Below are positions 9,191-18,117 of a stretch of DNA of 64,000 bases, one piece after another. Source of the DNA: Solwaraspora sp. WMMD791 (GTDB taxonomy: Bacteria; Actinomycetota; Actinomycetes; Mycobacteriales; Micromonosporaceae); assembly GCF_029581195.1 (NCBI RefSeq), contig NZ_CP120737.1, positions 806,001 through 870,000 of the forward strand, written 5' to 3'. Every line of letters starts with the position of its first letter. The stretch's first letter is position 1. The notes under the pieces are model-generated. The model ran no database searches. It was not told the DNA's origin and saw only the letters and a program-made list of their open reading frames with translations. A program made the position numbers and the translations under genes.

Positions 9191-10468
9191 TCAGGTCGTG
9201 AACCGGGCGCGCAGGCCGGCCGGGGCGAGGCGGCCGGCGAACGCCGGCCCGACCGACGCGGCGTTCGGGGACGCGATGGTGAACCGGCCGGCCAGCCGGG
9301 AAGTGACGACTGCGAGTTGACGCCTGGTCAGCATCGTGCCCAGGCACACCCGTGGCCCGGCGCCGAACGGCAGGTAGGCCAGGCCGGGTGCGGCCCCGCC
9401 GGCCAGCCACCGGTCCGGGTCGAACTCCTCCGGCCGCGGCCACCACCGTGGGTCCCGGTGGATCAGGTACGCGTTGAGCAGCACCTCGTCACCGGCCCGC
9501 ACCGACCATCGACCGACTGTGGTGTCCCGGCGGGCGGTGCGGGTCAGCAACCACGCCGGTGGGTACAGCCGTAGCGCCTCAGCCACGACCGCCCCGGCCA
9601 GGCCGCTGTCCGCGCGTCTGGCGTCGGCGCGCAGCCGGTCGACGAGCCATTGCCGCAGGGCCAGTTCCCGGACGATGGACGTCAGCGCCGCTGCGGGGAC
9701 GCCGTACCCACCAATCAGGACGGTGCGCAGCGTCGACACCACCAGGTGGTCGGGCGGCGTCGGGTCGGCTGCGAGCAGTACGTCGAGCAGGTCGGCGGCG
9801 GCACCCGGCTCCACGGCGCCTGGGCCGCCGGGGCGGCGGTCACCGGCTGTCCGCCGCTGGGCGACGACGGCGGTCAGGGTGTCGGTGAACCGCCGGTGGG
9901 CGTGCCGGAAGCGTCGCCGTCGCGCAGTCGGCAGCCAGGCCGGCGGCGTGTAGGAGGCAGTCTCGAACGGTGCGGTGGCGGCGATGGCGTCGGCGAGTGT
10001 GCGGGGTACGTCGCCGGCGTCGGCACCGAGGCAGTGGTCGGCGATCGACCGGGCGGCGAAGCCGCGCATCACGTCGAGTACGTCGACCTCGTGGCCGCCG
10101 GTGGCGGTCAGCACCTGGTCGAGGATCTGGGCGGTCCGGATGTCGGTGGTGGTCGTCGCCTGCCCGACCAGCCCGGCCCGCGCCGCCCGCCGGGCCGGTG
10201 TCCACTCCCGTCCGGAGGCGGCGGCGAACTCCAGGTCGGGCGGGCCGTCGAAGGGCGCGAGCTCGGTGACGAAGTCGCCGCCGGTGCGGGCGAGGACGTC
10301 GTGGGCGACGACCGGGTCGATGACGCAGACGGTGCGCTCGTCGAACGAGAACACGTCGCCGTACTCGGTGTGGCAGCGTCGGAGGAAGCCGATCCGGTCG
10401 GCCTCGTACGGCCGGATGTTGCCGGTCAGCCAGTGCCCGCGCGGACCCGGTGGTCGGTTGGTCGCCAC
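9191..10468 (-). CDS. Cytochrome P450, probable RiPP-crosslinking enzyme
   Basis: 425 residues from a GTG. Haem-binding motif FGAGPRVCLG (Cys 375), ExxR motif EALR (297-300) and the PERF-like region (EEFDPDRW) identify a bacterial class I P450. The I-helix reads LIGGYGVPAAA (251-261), lacking the acid-alcohol pair of the usual (A/G)Gx(D/E)T motif. Such changes are known in P450s that crosslink aromatic side chains of peptides. Directly upstream, 37 bp away on the same strand, is a 29-codon gene with an aromatic-rich C-terminus (10506-10595). I infer that this P450 joins Tyr/Trp side chains of that peptide, as in biarylitide, cittilin and atropopeptide pathways. No ferredoxin gene is adjacent. 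It could instead act on a small molecule. Confidence 0.85.
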   Translation of the reverse strand: MATNRPPGPRGHWLTGNIRPYEADRIGFLRRCHTEYGDVFSFDERTVCVIDPVVAHDVLARTGGDFVTELAPFDGPPDLEFAAASGREWTPARRAARAGLVGQATTTTDIRTAQILDQVLTATGGHEVDVLDVMRGFAARSIADHCLGADAGDVPRTLADAIAATAPFETASYTPPAWLPTARRRRFRHAHRRFTDTLTAVVAQRRTAGDRRPGGPGAVEPGAAADLLDVLLAADPTPPDHLVVSTLRTVLIGGYGVPAAALTSIVRELALRQWLVDRLRADARRADSGLAGAVVAEALRLYPPAWLLTRTARRDTTVGRWSVRAGDEVLLNAYLIHRDPRWWPRPEEFDPDRWLAGGAAPGLAYLPFGAGPRVCLGTMLTRRQLAVVTSRLAGRFTIASPNAASVGPAFAGRLAPAGLRARFTT

Positions 10469-10505
10469 GGGTCCGGCGGGACGTGGTCGGCGGGGCAGCG
10501 TTGGA

Positions 10506-10595
10506 TCAGCCGTAGTGGTAGGGCCAGTAGATGTAGCGTCCGCTGACGCGACGCCGGCCGATGAGCCGGGTCGCCAGGTGCCGGAGCGTGCGCAT
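10506..10595 (-). CDS. Putative 29-residue RiPP precursor peptide
   Basis: Too short for usual gene callers. It has an ATG start at 10595, a strong GAGGAGG site 7-8 bases upstream, 29 codons and a TGA, and lies 37 bp before the P450 on the same strand. The first 19 residues are basic and leader-like (MRTLRHLATRL followed by an RRR cluster). The last ten residues are RYIYWPYHYG: four Tyr, one Trp and one His. Short precursors with a C-terminal aromatic core directly upstream of a single P450 are the pattern of P450-cyclised RiPPs. The YIY element recalls the cittilin core YIYY, and WPYHY gives further crosslink sites. The exact core boundary, protease and product are unknown. The call rests on RBS, position and composition. 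Confidence 0.75.
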   Translation of the reverse strand: MRTLRHLATRLIGRRRVSGRYIYWPYHYG

Positions 10596-10617
10596 CTCGG
10601 CCACCTCCTCGATCAGT

Positions 10618-10635
10618 TGAGATGAATCGATCTCA
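10618..10635. promoter_or_regulatory. Inverted repeat upstream of the RiPP precursor gene
   Basis: TGAGAT and ATCTCA arms with a 6-base centre lie 23-40 bp upstream of the precursor ATG. It is a possible operator; the arms are short. Confidence 0.3.
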
Positions 10636-10730
10636 TGATCGTGGCACGTACCGGAGCGATCACGCAATGGAGCCGAATGAAAACTTGAGGTTACGGAGGT
10701 GGGGTCGACGTATTTCCGCCTAAGACGTCA

Positions 10731-10777
10731 CCGGCCGGGCCGGACGGGACGCTGGTCGTCCCGTCCGGCCCGGCCGG
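10731..10777. terminator. Strong hairpin after the subtilisin gene
   Basis: A perfect 20-bp stem with a 7-base loop (first arm CCGGCCGGGCCGGACGGGAC) begins 24 bp downstream of the minus-strand S8 protease stop. It separates that unit from the RiPP/P450 unit. Confidence 0.85.
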
Positions 10778-10800
10778 CGGTGCCGTACGGTGCTGTTACC

Positions 10801-12498
<1,698 letters not shown>

Positions 12499-12516
12499 AT
12501 CATCCCCTTCGTAGAA

Positions 12517-12531
12517 TGTGCATGCATCACA
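12517..12531. promoter_or_regulatory. TGTG-N7-CACA dyad upstream of the protease gene
   Basis: TGTGCATGCATCACA lies 19 bp upstream of the S8 protease start. It resembles one and a half CRP-type half sites, but with one base too few between them. It is a weak operator candidate. Confidence 0.2.
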
Positions 12532-12667
12532 CGGGATCGACGCCGCTACGGGTAGTGGCGCCTGGGGTAATGTACAGCCGCTTCGTTACCGACGGGAGTC
12601 CACAGCGGGCGGTGCCGACCGGGCCGGTCCCGTGGGTCGTGGCCGGTGATCGGAGTGGGCGCCGAGG

Positions 12668-13462
12668 TCAGTGGGCGGTGCCGATCCGCCAGTAGCCGGT
12701 GAAGGTGATCCGCCGCTTCGGCACTCCGATGTCGACGAGGTGGCGGCGGCCGCTGGTCGGCAGGGCCTGCTCACCGGCCAGATAGGCGGAGACGGTGGCC
12801 GGGGTGTCGGTGGTCCAGGCCGTGACGGCGGCGAGCGCCACGGAACCGGGGCGGGTGCCGGGTTCCCGGTGCAGCCAGCGCACCTCGAAGCCGTCAGGGG
12901 CGTCGACCGGTTGGGCGTCGGCCGGGTCGGGGATCTCGACGACGGCCAGGCCGACGGCGTCGCGTGGCAGGTCGCGCAGGATGCCGGCGATCGCCGGCAG
13001 CGCCGTCTCGTCGCCGGCCAGCAGGTGGTACGTGGTGTCCGCAGGGTAGTCGTAGCCGCGACCCTGGTCGAGCAGGGCGACGGTGTCGCCGGGGGTGGTC
13101 CGCTGCACCCAGCGGGTCGCCACCCCGTCGTCACCGTGCACGACGAAGTCGATGTCGAGTTCCCGGGCGGCGGGGCGGAACGCCCGTACGGTGTAGTTGC
13201 GCAGGTGCGGGCGGGTCGCGGCCGGCATCCGCAGGTACTTCAGGTAGCCGATGGTGTCGGCCCGGTGCGGTACGTCGAAGTTGGTCTCACCGTGTTCCTG
13301 GGGCAGGAACAGCCGGAACCAGTGGTCGAAGCCGTGGTCCGGTAGTCGCTGCAGTTGCTCGCCGCCGACGGTGACCCGGATGATGTTCGGGCTGATCCGT
13401 TCGGTGCCGACGACGTCGACGACACACAGCGTGGTGTGCTTCTTGGCATCCTTGAAGCTCAT
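12668..13462 (-). CDS. Siderophore-interacting protein (FAD-dependent ferric reductase)
   Basis: 264 residues from ATG 13462, with GGAAGGAGA upstream. The flavin-binding signature RNYTVR (88-93), the FVVHGDDG segment and the LLAGDETALPAIAGIL nucleotide-binding region identify the SIP/ViuB family. These enzymes reduce Fe(III)-siderophore complexes in the cytoplasm to release iron. An excellent IdeR/DmdR iron box lies about 70 bp upstream, so iron repression is likely. No siderophore transporter or synthetase genes are in the window. Longer upstream starts are not supported by a ribosome binding site. Confidence 0.92.
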   Translation of the reverse strand: MSFKDAKKHTTLCVVDVVGTERISPNIIRVTVGGEQLQRLPDHGFDHWFRLFLPQEHGETNFDVPHRADTIGYLKYLRMPAATRPHLRNYTVRAFRPAARELDIDFVVHGDDGVATRWVQRTTPGDTVALLDQGRGYDYPADTTYHLLAGDETALPAIAGILRDLPRDAVGLAVVEIPDPADAQPVDAPDGFEVRWLHREPGTRPGSVALAAVTAWTTDTPATVSAYLAGEQALPTSGRRHLVDIGVPKRRITFTGYWRIGTAH

Positions 13463-13532
13463 GAGCTCTCCTTCCGGCGGCCCGCTGGCGCCGCCCGCCC
13501 GTTGCGCCCCGGCACCGACGATCATCGTTAGG

Positions 13533-13551
13533 TCAGGTTTGCCTAACCTTA
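13533..13551 (-). promoter_or_regulatory. IdeR/DmdR (DtxR-type) iron box
   Basis: Read on the minus strand, TAAGGTTAGGCAAACCTGA matches the 19-bp actinobacterial iron-box consensus (TTAGGTTAGGCTAACCTAA) at 16 positions. It is placed to repress the siderophore-interacting protein gene when iron is plentiful. Confidence 0.8.
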
Positions 13552-13611
13552 GTTGATGCCGGAGTCGTCGGGAAGCGCCGCCGCGTCGCCGGCCGTGGAC
13601 CGCCGGTCACC

Positions 13612-13662
13612 GCTGGCCGGTCTCTGCTGGCCGGTCTCTGCTGGCGGGTCTCTGCTGGCGGG
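13612..13662. repeat. 14-bp tandem repeat, about 3.6 copies
   Basis: GCTGGCCGGTCTCT is repeated at 13612, 13626 (identical), 13640 (one change) and partially at 13654. It lies between the iron box and the rhodanese gene. No function is apparent. Confidence 0.85.
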
Positions 13663-13727
13663 ATGTCGCGCAGGATTGGCACCGCTGCCACTGTCCCGGC
13701 CGGACACCGATCGGTGACGATCCGACC

Positions 13728-14180
13728 ATGTCGAAGGTTCTCGCCGTACCGCCGGCGCCGCCGGCCGCCGCAGCCGCCCATTTCGCCGCCCAGCTGGCCT
13801 ACCAGACCGACGTCAGCGACGTGTACGCCGATCTGGCTGCCACGGTGCCCGGTCTGGTCGTCGTGGACGCCCGGGGAGTCGAGGCGTGGCGGCACGGCCG
13901 GTTGCCCGGCGCGCTGCACCTGCCGCACCAGGAGATCGCCGCCCGGGCCGCCGACGTGGTGCCCGCCGACACGGTCGTCGTCACCTACTGCTGGGGACCG
14001 GGATGCAACGGCGCGACCCGGGCCGCGTTGCGCTTCGCCGCGCTCGGCTACCAGGTGAAGGAGATGATCGGTGGATACGAGTACTGGGTGCGGGAGGGGT
14101 TCGAGGTCGTCACCGACGCGGGGCCGCGTCGTGCGCGGGTCGACGAACTGACGGCCGTCGCCGCCAGCTGCGACTGTTGA
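13728..14180 (+). CDS. Rhodanese-domain protein
   Basis: 150 residues. One rhodanese domain: VPGLVVVDARGVEAWRHGRLPGALHLPHQEI is the CH2A-like start, and VVTYCWGPGCNGATRAALRFAALGY is the active-site loop with Cys 88 and Cys 93 followed by the typical helix. The 'CWGPGCNG' form occurs in a subgroup of bacterial sulfurtransferases. An N-terminal helical extension (AAAAAHFAAQLAYQTDVSDVYADL) precedes the domain. Sulfur donor and acceptor are unknown. It stands alone on the plus strand, with a hairpin downstream. Confidence 0.85.
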   Translation: MSKVLAVPPAPPAAAAAHFAAQLAYQTDVSDVYADLAATVPGLVVVDARGVEAWRHGRLPGALHLPHQEIAARAADVVPADTVVVTYCWGPGCNGATRAALRFAALGYQVKEMIGGYEYWVREGFEVVTDAGPRRARVDELTAVAASCDC

Positions 14181-14230
14181 CCCACTGCCGCGGCCGGGCG
14201 GATGCTCCCGACGTGACCGACCAACGCCGG

Positions 14231-14258
14231 CGGCCGCCCACCTGCGGGTGGGCGGCCG
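14231..14258. terminator. Hairpin between rhodanese and amidase genes
   Basis: Arms CGGCCGCCCACC and GGTGGGCGGCCG with a 4-base loop lie between two convergent genes and can terminate either. Confidence 0.75.
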
Positions 14259-14283
14259 GCACGGGTCGGAACTGACCGGTCGG

Positions 14284-15945
14284 TCACTGGGTGAGCTCGG
14301 CGACCTCCTCGGCGGTGAGCCGGCCCCGGGTGGCGGTGGCCGCCGCCGACCGGGCGGCCGCGGCGGGTGCGCTCGTCGGGGGCTCCGGCGGCCGCCGCCA
14401 GTGCCAGTCGGTGACCGCCTGGTACGCGGCGGCCACCGACAGCAGCCGGTCCTCGGCGTACGGCAGTCCACCGAGGATGGTGCCGATCGGCACCCCGCCG
14501 CCGGTGAACCCGATCGGGAGCGCGATCTCCGGCAGCCCGACGATGTCGAACGGCACCGGACTGGTCTGCACCACCACGTCGCAGGTGCCGAAGATCTGAT
14601 CCAGGATCCGCTCCAGCAGCAGCAACTTGGCCCGCTGTCCGGTGACGTAGCCGTTGGCGTCGAGCAGGCAGCCCTGCAGCCAGCTGGTCACCGACACGCC
14701 GAAGCCGCGCAGGTCGTCGCGCAGATACGGCATGAACGGCTCGCTGCGCTCGGGCAGTCGGACGTTGTTGAACGCGCTGCCGGTGAGCAGGTCCCACTCG
14801 TCGGGGAACGGCACCTCGACCAGCTCGCACTCGGGGATCGCCGCCATGGCGGAGAGGAACGCCTGGCGGGCGAGCGCGGTCTCGGAGGTGCCGTCGGCGT
14901 AGCCGGGCAGTACGCCGATCCGGGTCTTCCACCGCATCCGCAGGTTGCCGCCGTCGTAGCGCGGGGTGGCCGCGTTGATCAGGTTCGGCACCGGCGGCAG
15001 GCCCTGACTGCGCGGGTCGGCCGGGTCCGGTCCGGCCATCGCCATCAGCATGATGGCGGCGTCCTTGGCGTCGCGGGCCAGCGGTCCGGGATGGTCGCGG
15101 CTGTAGGTCAGCGGAATGATCCCGGCCAGTGACACCCGGCCCATCGTGGGCTTGATGCCGGTGAGGTTCTGCGCGTTGGACGGCGCGGTGATCGAACCGC
15201 CGGTCTGGGTGCCGATGCCGGAGGTGGCCATCCGGCCGGCGACGGCGGTCGCGGTGCCGGTCGAGGAGCCGCCCGGGTTGGTCGACGGGTTCGTCGGCGT
15301 CCAGGCGTTGATCGTGGTGATCTGACCGTTCGGCAGCGTGGCCCGGCTGGTGGCCAGCGGCCCCATCTGGGTCTTGCCGAGCACGATGCCGCCCTGCACG
15401 GTCAGCTTCGCCACCGACGTGGCGTCGTACGGCGGCACGAAGTCCTGGAACAGGTAGGAGCTCGCGGTCGTCAGCACACCTTCGGTGAAGTAGTTGTCCT
15501 TGATGGCCAGCGGGATGCCGTGCAGCGGACCCCGGTACGGGCGGTTGGCCCACTGCCGGGCGGCCTTGAGCGCCGCCTCCGCGGTGACCAGGTTGAACGC
15601 CTGGTACGTGGAGTCGTAGGCGGCGATCCGGTCCAGGTACGCCTGCACCAGCTCCACCGGGACGATCTTGTTGTGCCGGATCATCCAGGCGGCCTCGGAC
15701 AACGTCCACTCGGTCGGATCGGACATGACCGACTCACGAGGTTTGTTGTACGCGGCGCCCTTGTCCAGCTCAGGGTTGAACTTGACCGCTGGGCCGCTGA
15801 CCGGGCTCGGCGCGGCCGAGGCGATGCCGGCCAGGCCGGGAAACGCCACGGTGCCGACGGTGGTGGCGGCGGCCAGAGCCGCGGTGCGGGCCAGGAACGC
15901 CCGGCGGTCGAGAAGCCGGTCCAGCGGTTGCTGTACGTCTGTCAT
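14284..15945 (-). CDS. Tat-exported amidase (amidase-signature family)
   Basis: About 553 residues from ATG 15945, chosen for its GAGGA site; ATG 15960 overlaps the upstream stop and is the alternative. A twin-arginine signal (DRRAFLARTAALAAATT) predicts folded export. Amidase-signature residues are present: catalytic Lys in LAIKDNYF, the first Ser in GGSSTG and the acylated Ser in TGGSITAPS. The family hydrolyses amides to acid plus ammonia; the substrate cannot be told. It follows a 100-residue gene whose stop lies at the amidase start region, suggesting a functional pair. Confidence 0.88.
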   Translation of the reverse strand: MTDVQQPLDRLLDRRAFLARTAALAAATTVGTVAFPGLAGIASAAPSPVSGPAVKFNPELDKGAAYNKPRESVMSDPTEWTLSEAAWMIRHNKIVPVELVQAYLDRIAAYDSTYQAFNLVTAEAALKAARQWANRPYRGPLHGIPLAIKDNYFTEGVLTTASSYLFQDFVPPYDATSVAKLTVQGGIVLGKTQMGPLATSRATLPNGQITTINAWTPTNPSTNPGGSSTGTATAVAGRMATSGIGTQTGGSITAPSNAQNLTGIKPTMGRVSLAGIIPLTYSRDHPGPLARDAKDAAIMLMAMAGPDPADPRSQGLPPVPNLINAATPRYDGGNLRMRWKTRIGVLPGYADGTSETALARQAFLSAMAAIPECELVEVPFPDEWDLLTGSAFNNVRLPERSEPFMPYLRDDLRGFGVSVTSWLQGCLLDANGYVTGQRAKLLLLERILDQIFGTCDVVVQTSPVPFDIVGLPEIALPIGFTGGGVPIGTILGGLPYAEDRLLSVAAAYQAVTDWHWRRPPEPPTSAPAAAARSAAATATRGRLTAEEVAELTQ

Positions 15946-15959
15946 GGCGTCCTCTGTCA

Positions 15960-16262
15960 TCAGGGCTTGCGCCATTCGGTGCTGATGGACGGGTAGAGCA
16001 TCGGCGCCGGCTGCTGGGACAGCGCCATCGCCGTCGCCGGGTCGGTGGCGTCCGGAGTGGGCAGCTGGTACGCGGCGAGCGTCGGGACGGTGCTGCGCAT
16101 GAACGACCGCAGCGAGGCGAGTACGGAGTCACGACCGGGGGAGCCGGTGACCGGGTCGGCGGTGGTGCCGGCGGGCAGCTGGTCGAGGTCGATGCCGAGC
16201 GAGGCGAGCCGGGCGACGATCAGGGTGTTGAGCTGATCGTCGGTCGGAGGGGTCGGGGCCAT
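15960..16262 (-). CDS. Small protein translationally linked to amidase
   Basis: 100 residues from ATG 16262, which has a strong AGGAGG site. There is no signal peptide or membrane segment. The N-terminus (DDQLNTLIVARLASLGIDLDQL) and middle (DSVLASLRSFMRSTVPTLAAYQLP) look helical, and the end is Pro/Met-rich (QQPAPMLYPS). I do not recognise a family. It overlaps the amidase start region on the same strand and is probably co-expressed as a partner, subunit or folding helper. Confidence 0.75.
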   Translation of the reverse strand: MAPTPPTDDQLNTLIVARLASLGIDLDQLPAGTTADPVTGSPGRDSVLASLRSFMRSTVPTLAAYQLPTPDATDPATAMALSQQPAPMLYPSISTEWRKP

Positions 16263-16331
16263 GGAACCTCCTGGCTGTGAAGCGATGGCCCACAATCTGC
16301 GGTCGGTTCGTGTCCAAGACGTGTCGCGACC

Positions 16332-16341
16332 ATCACGTGAT
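16332..16341. promoter_or_regulatory. Perfect 10-bp palindrome before the amidase operon
   Basis: ATCACGTGAT lies 70 bp upstream of the small gene that starts the amidase operon. Short palindromes arise by chance, so this is only a candidate operator. Confidence 0.2.
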
Positions 16342-16375
16342 CATGAAAATGCCCTGGTCAAGGCCGATCGATGGG

Positions 16376-17524
16376 TCATTGTGCCGGCCCTGGTACGGAT
16401 TGCCAGTTGATGCCGTCCACGGTGACCTGGTTGGCCGACCACGGATGGTGACCGGAGCTCCACAACCGTCCCGGCAGCGCGTCGAGGACGCCGTACGGCC
16501 CGGCCGTGCCGGCGGTGAACGTCGCGCCGTCGTCGTCGCTCACCCACGTTGGACACCGGTCCCGGCCGGTGCCGGCGACCAGCAGCCGCCCGTCGGCGCC
16601 GATGGTCGCCACCCTGGTCGTTACGGCGGGCAACGTCGTCGGCACCTCCTGCCACCGCTGGCCGCCGTCGTCGCTGCGCCACAGCGTCGGCCGGCTGCCG
16701 ACGCGGCTGTCGAACAGCGCGAACGCCGTCGCGGCGTCCCGGGCGGCCAGCCCGCTGACCGTGGACCCGGCCGGCCCGGCGCTCACCCGCCAGCTGGCGC
16801 CCTGGTCGGTGCTGACCGCCACCGCGGTACCCGTGCCGCCGACGGTGTACCCGGCCGTCCAGATCGCGCCGTCGGCGGTGACGTAGACCAGCCCCGTGTC
16901 GGTCGGGGGGTCGGCCAGCCGGTACAGCCGACCGTGCAGCGGGTCGACGGCGACCGGCGGCCGCAGGTCCGGGCAGGGCGTCAGACAGTTCACTGGCACC
17001 GCCCACGGGGGGAAGGCCTCGACGGTCAGCGCCGTGCCCGTCGCGTCCGACCAGGTACGGCCCGCGTCGGTCGAGACGTGGTCGGTGGCGCCGACGCCGA
17101 CCACGTACACGTCCGGGGTGAGCGCGAACGCGGTGACCCGCGACACCCGGTGGCCGCCGGTGTCACGCAGACACGACGTTCCGGGGTCCGGCCCGACCAG
17201 GGGCAGCCAGCTGGCGCCGCCGTCCACACTGCGGGTGAACCGGACCCGGCAGTCCTGCTCACTGGTCTCGTAGCCGACCACCGTCCGGTCGTCGAAGACC
17301 ACCAGCCGCAGCGGGAAGGCGGGCCGATCGTCCGCGTCCGGGTCCCGCCCGACGGTGGCGGCCAGCCCGGGGGCGACGACCGCGACGACGAGCAGTCCGA
17401 TCGCCACCCCGACCAGGGTCGCCAGCCGACGGCGGGCCCGCGCCCGCAGCCGCCCCAGCGGTGGTGCGGTGACCCGCCGACCGATCCGGTCGGCGTCGAA
17501 GCCGGTCACAGGGGTCTCAGGCAT
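16376..17524 (-). CDS. Membrane-anchored Asp-box beta-propeller, possible anti-sigma partner
   Basis: 382 residues. A basic cytoplasmic tail of about 33 residues precedes one membrane helix (LATLVGVAIGLLVVAVVAPGL). The extracytoplasmic part has five sialidase-type Asp boxes: SVDGGASW, STDAGRTW, STDQGASW, RSDDGGQRW and SDDDGATF, which implies a BNR/sortilin-like beta-propeller. The gene overlaps the end of the ECF sigma gene by 8 bp. Anti-sigma factors share this one-helix topology and position, so it may sense an outside signal and hold the sigma factor. No zinc-binding HxxxCxxC anti-sigma motif is seen. Confidence 0.75.
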   Translation of the reverse strand: MPETPVTGFDADRIGRRVTAPPLGRLRARARRRLATLVGVAIGLLVVAVVAPGLAATVGRDPDADDRPAFPLRLVVFDDRTVVGYETSEQDCRVRFTRSVDGGASWLPLVGPDPGTSCLRDTGGHRVSRVTAFALTPDVYVVGVGATDHVSTDAGRTWSDATGTALTVEAFPPWAVPVNCLTPCPDLRPPVAVDPLHGRLYRLADPPTDTGLVYVTADGAIWTAGYTVGGTGTAVAVSTDQGASWRVSAGPAGSTVSGLAARDAATAFALFDSRVGSRPTLWRSDDGGQRWQEVPTTLPAVTTRVATIGADGRLLVAGTGRDRCPTWVSDDDGATFTAGTAGPYGVLDALPGRLWSSGHHPWSANQVTVDGINWQSVPGPAQ

Positions 17525-18044
17525 GACTACTCCGATCCGGACGCGGCGCGTCGAGCAGCGCCGCCAGGGCGACCCGGCCCCGCGACAGCCGGGACTTCAC
17601 GGTGCCCTCGGTCACCCCGAGGGCTTCGGCCACCTCGGCGACCGGCAGATCGGCCAGATAGTGCAGGGCGATCGCGTGCCGCTGCCCGTCCGGCAGCTCC
17701 CGCAGCGCCCGCATCAGGGCGACGTGCGCGGTGGAGGTGTCGGCGACGAGCCGTTCGGCCTCGACCGGTGCCGCGAGCCGGGGCAGCAGCCGGGCCAGGA
17801 TCCGGCGCCGTCGGTGCCGGCTGCGGGCGAGGTTCACCGCCACCCGGCGCAACCACGCCTCCGGGTTGTCGAGCGTGGCGAACCGCTGCGGGAACATCAG
17901 CGCCCGCACGAACGCCTCCTGCACGACCTCCTGCGCCTCACCGAGGTCACCGGTGACCGCGTACAACTGGACGACGAGCCGTCGGTAGCAGCCGGCGTAC
18001 AGCGCGCCGACGATGTCGCCGGCGGGCGCCGGGGAGTCTCGCAT
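17517..18044 (-). CDS. ECF-type RNA polymerase sigma factor
   Basis: About 175 residues from ATG 18044 (GTG 18056 is possible). Region 2 reads DLGEAQEVVQEAFVRALMFPQRFATLDNPEAWLRRVAVNLARSRHRR, and region 4 reads LPDGQRHAIALHYLADLPVAEVAEALGVTEGTVKSRLSRGR; both are classic for ECF sigma factors. It is followed, with overlap, by a membrane beta-propeller gene likely to regulate it. Target promoters are unknown. Confidence 0.92.
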   Translation of the reverse strand: MRDSPAPAGDIVGALYAGCYRRLVVQLYAVTGDLGEAQEVVQEAFVRALMFPQRFATLDNPEAWLRRVAVNLARSRHRRRRILARLLPRLAAPVEAERLVADTSTAHVALMRALRELPDGQRHAIALHYLADLPVAEVAEALGVTEGTVKSRLSRGRVALAALLDAPRPDRSSHA

Positions 18045-18080
18045 GCCTTGTCCCACTCCCCGGCGGGGTGCCAGGTTCCC

Positions 18081-18108
18081 GCGATCGGCGATCGGCGATC
18101 GGCGATCG
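18081..18108. repeat. GCGATCG tandem heptamer, four copies
   Basis: Four perfect 7-bp units lie in the gap between the sensor gene end and the ECF sigma start, in the likely sigma-gene promoter region. Confidence 0.9.
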
Positions 18109-18117
18109 GCGGTCCGG

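Noticed and set aside
12517-12531. CRP binding site before the S8 protease gene
   Set aside because: The dyad has one base too few between half sites for a normal CRP site; kept only as a weak operator candidate.
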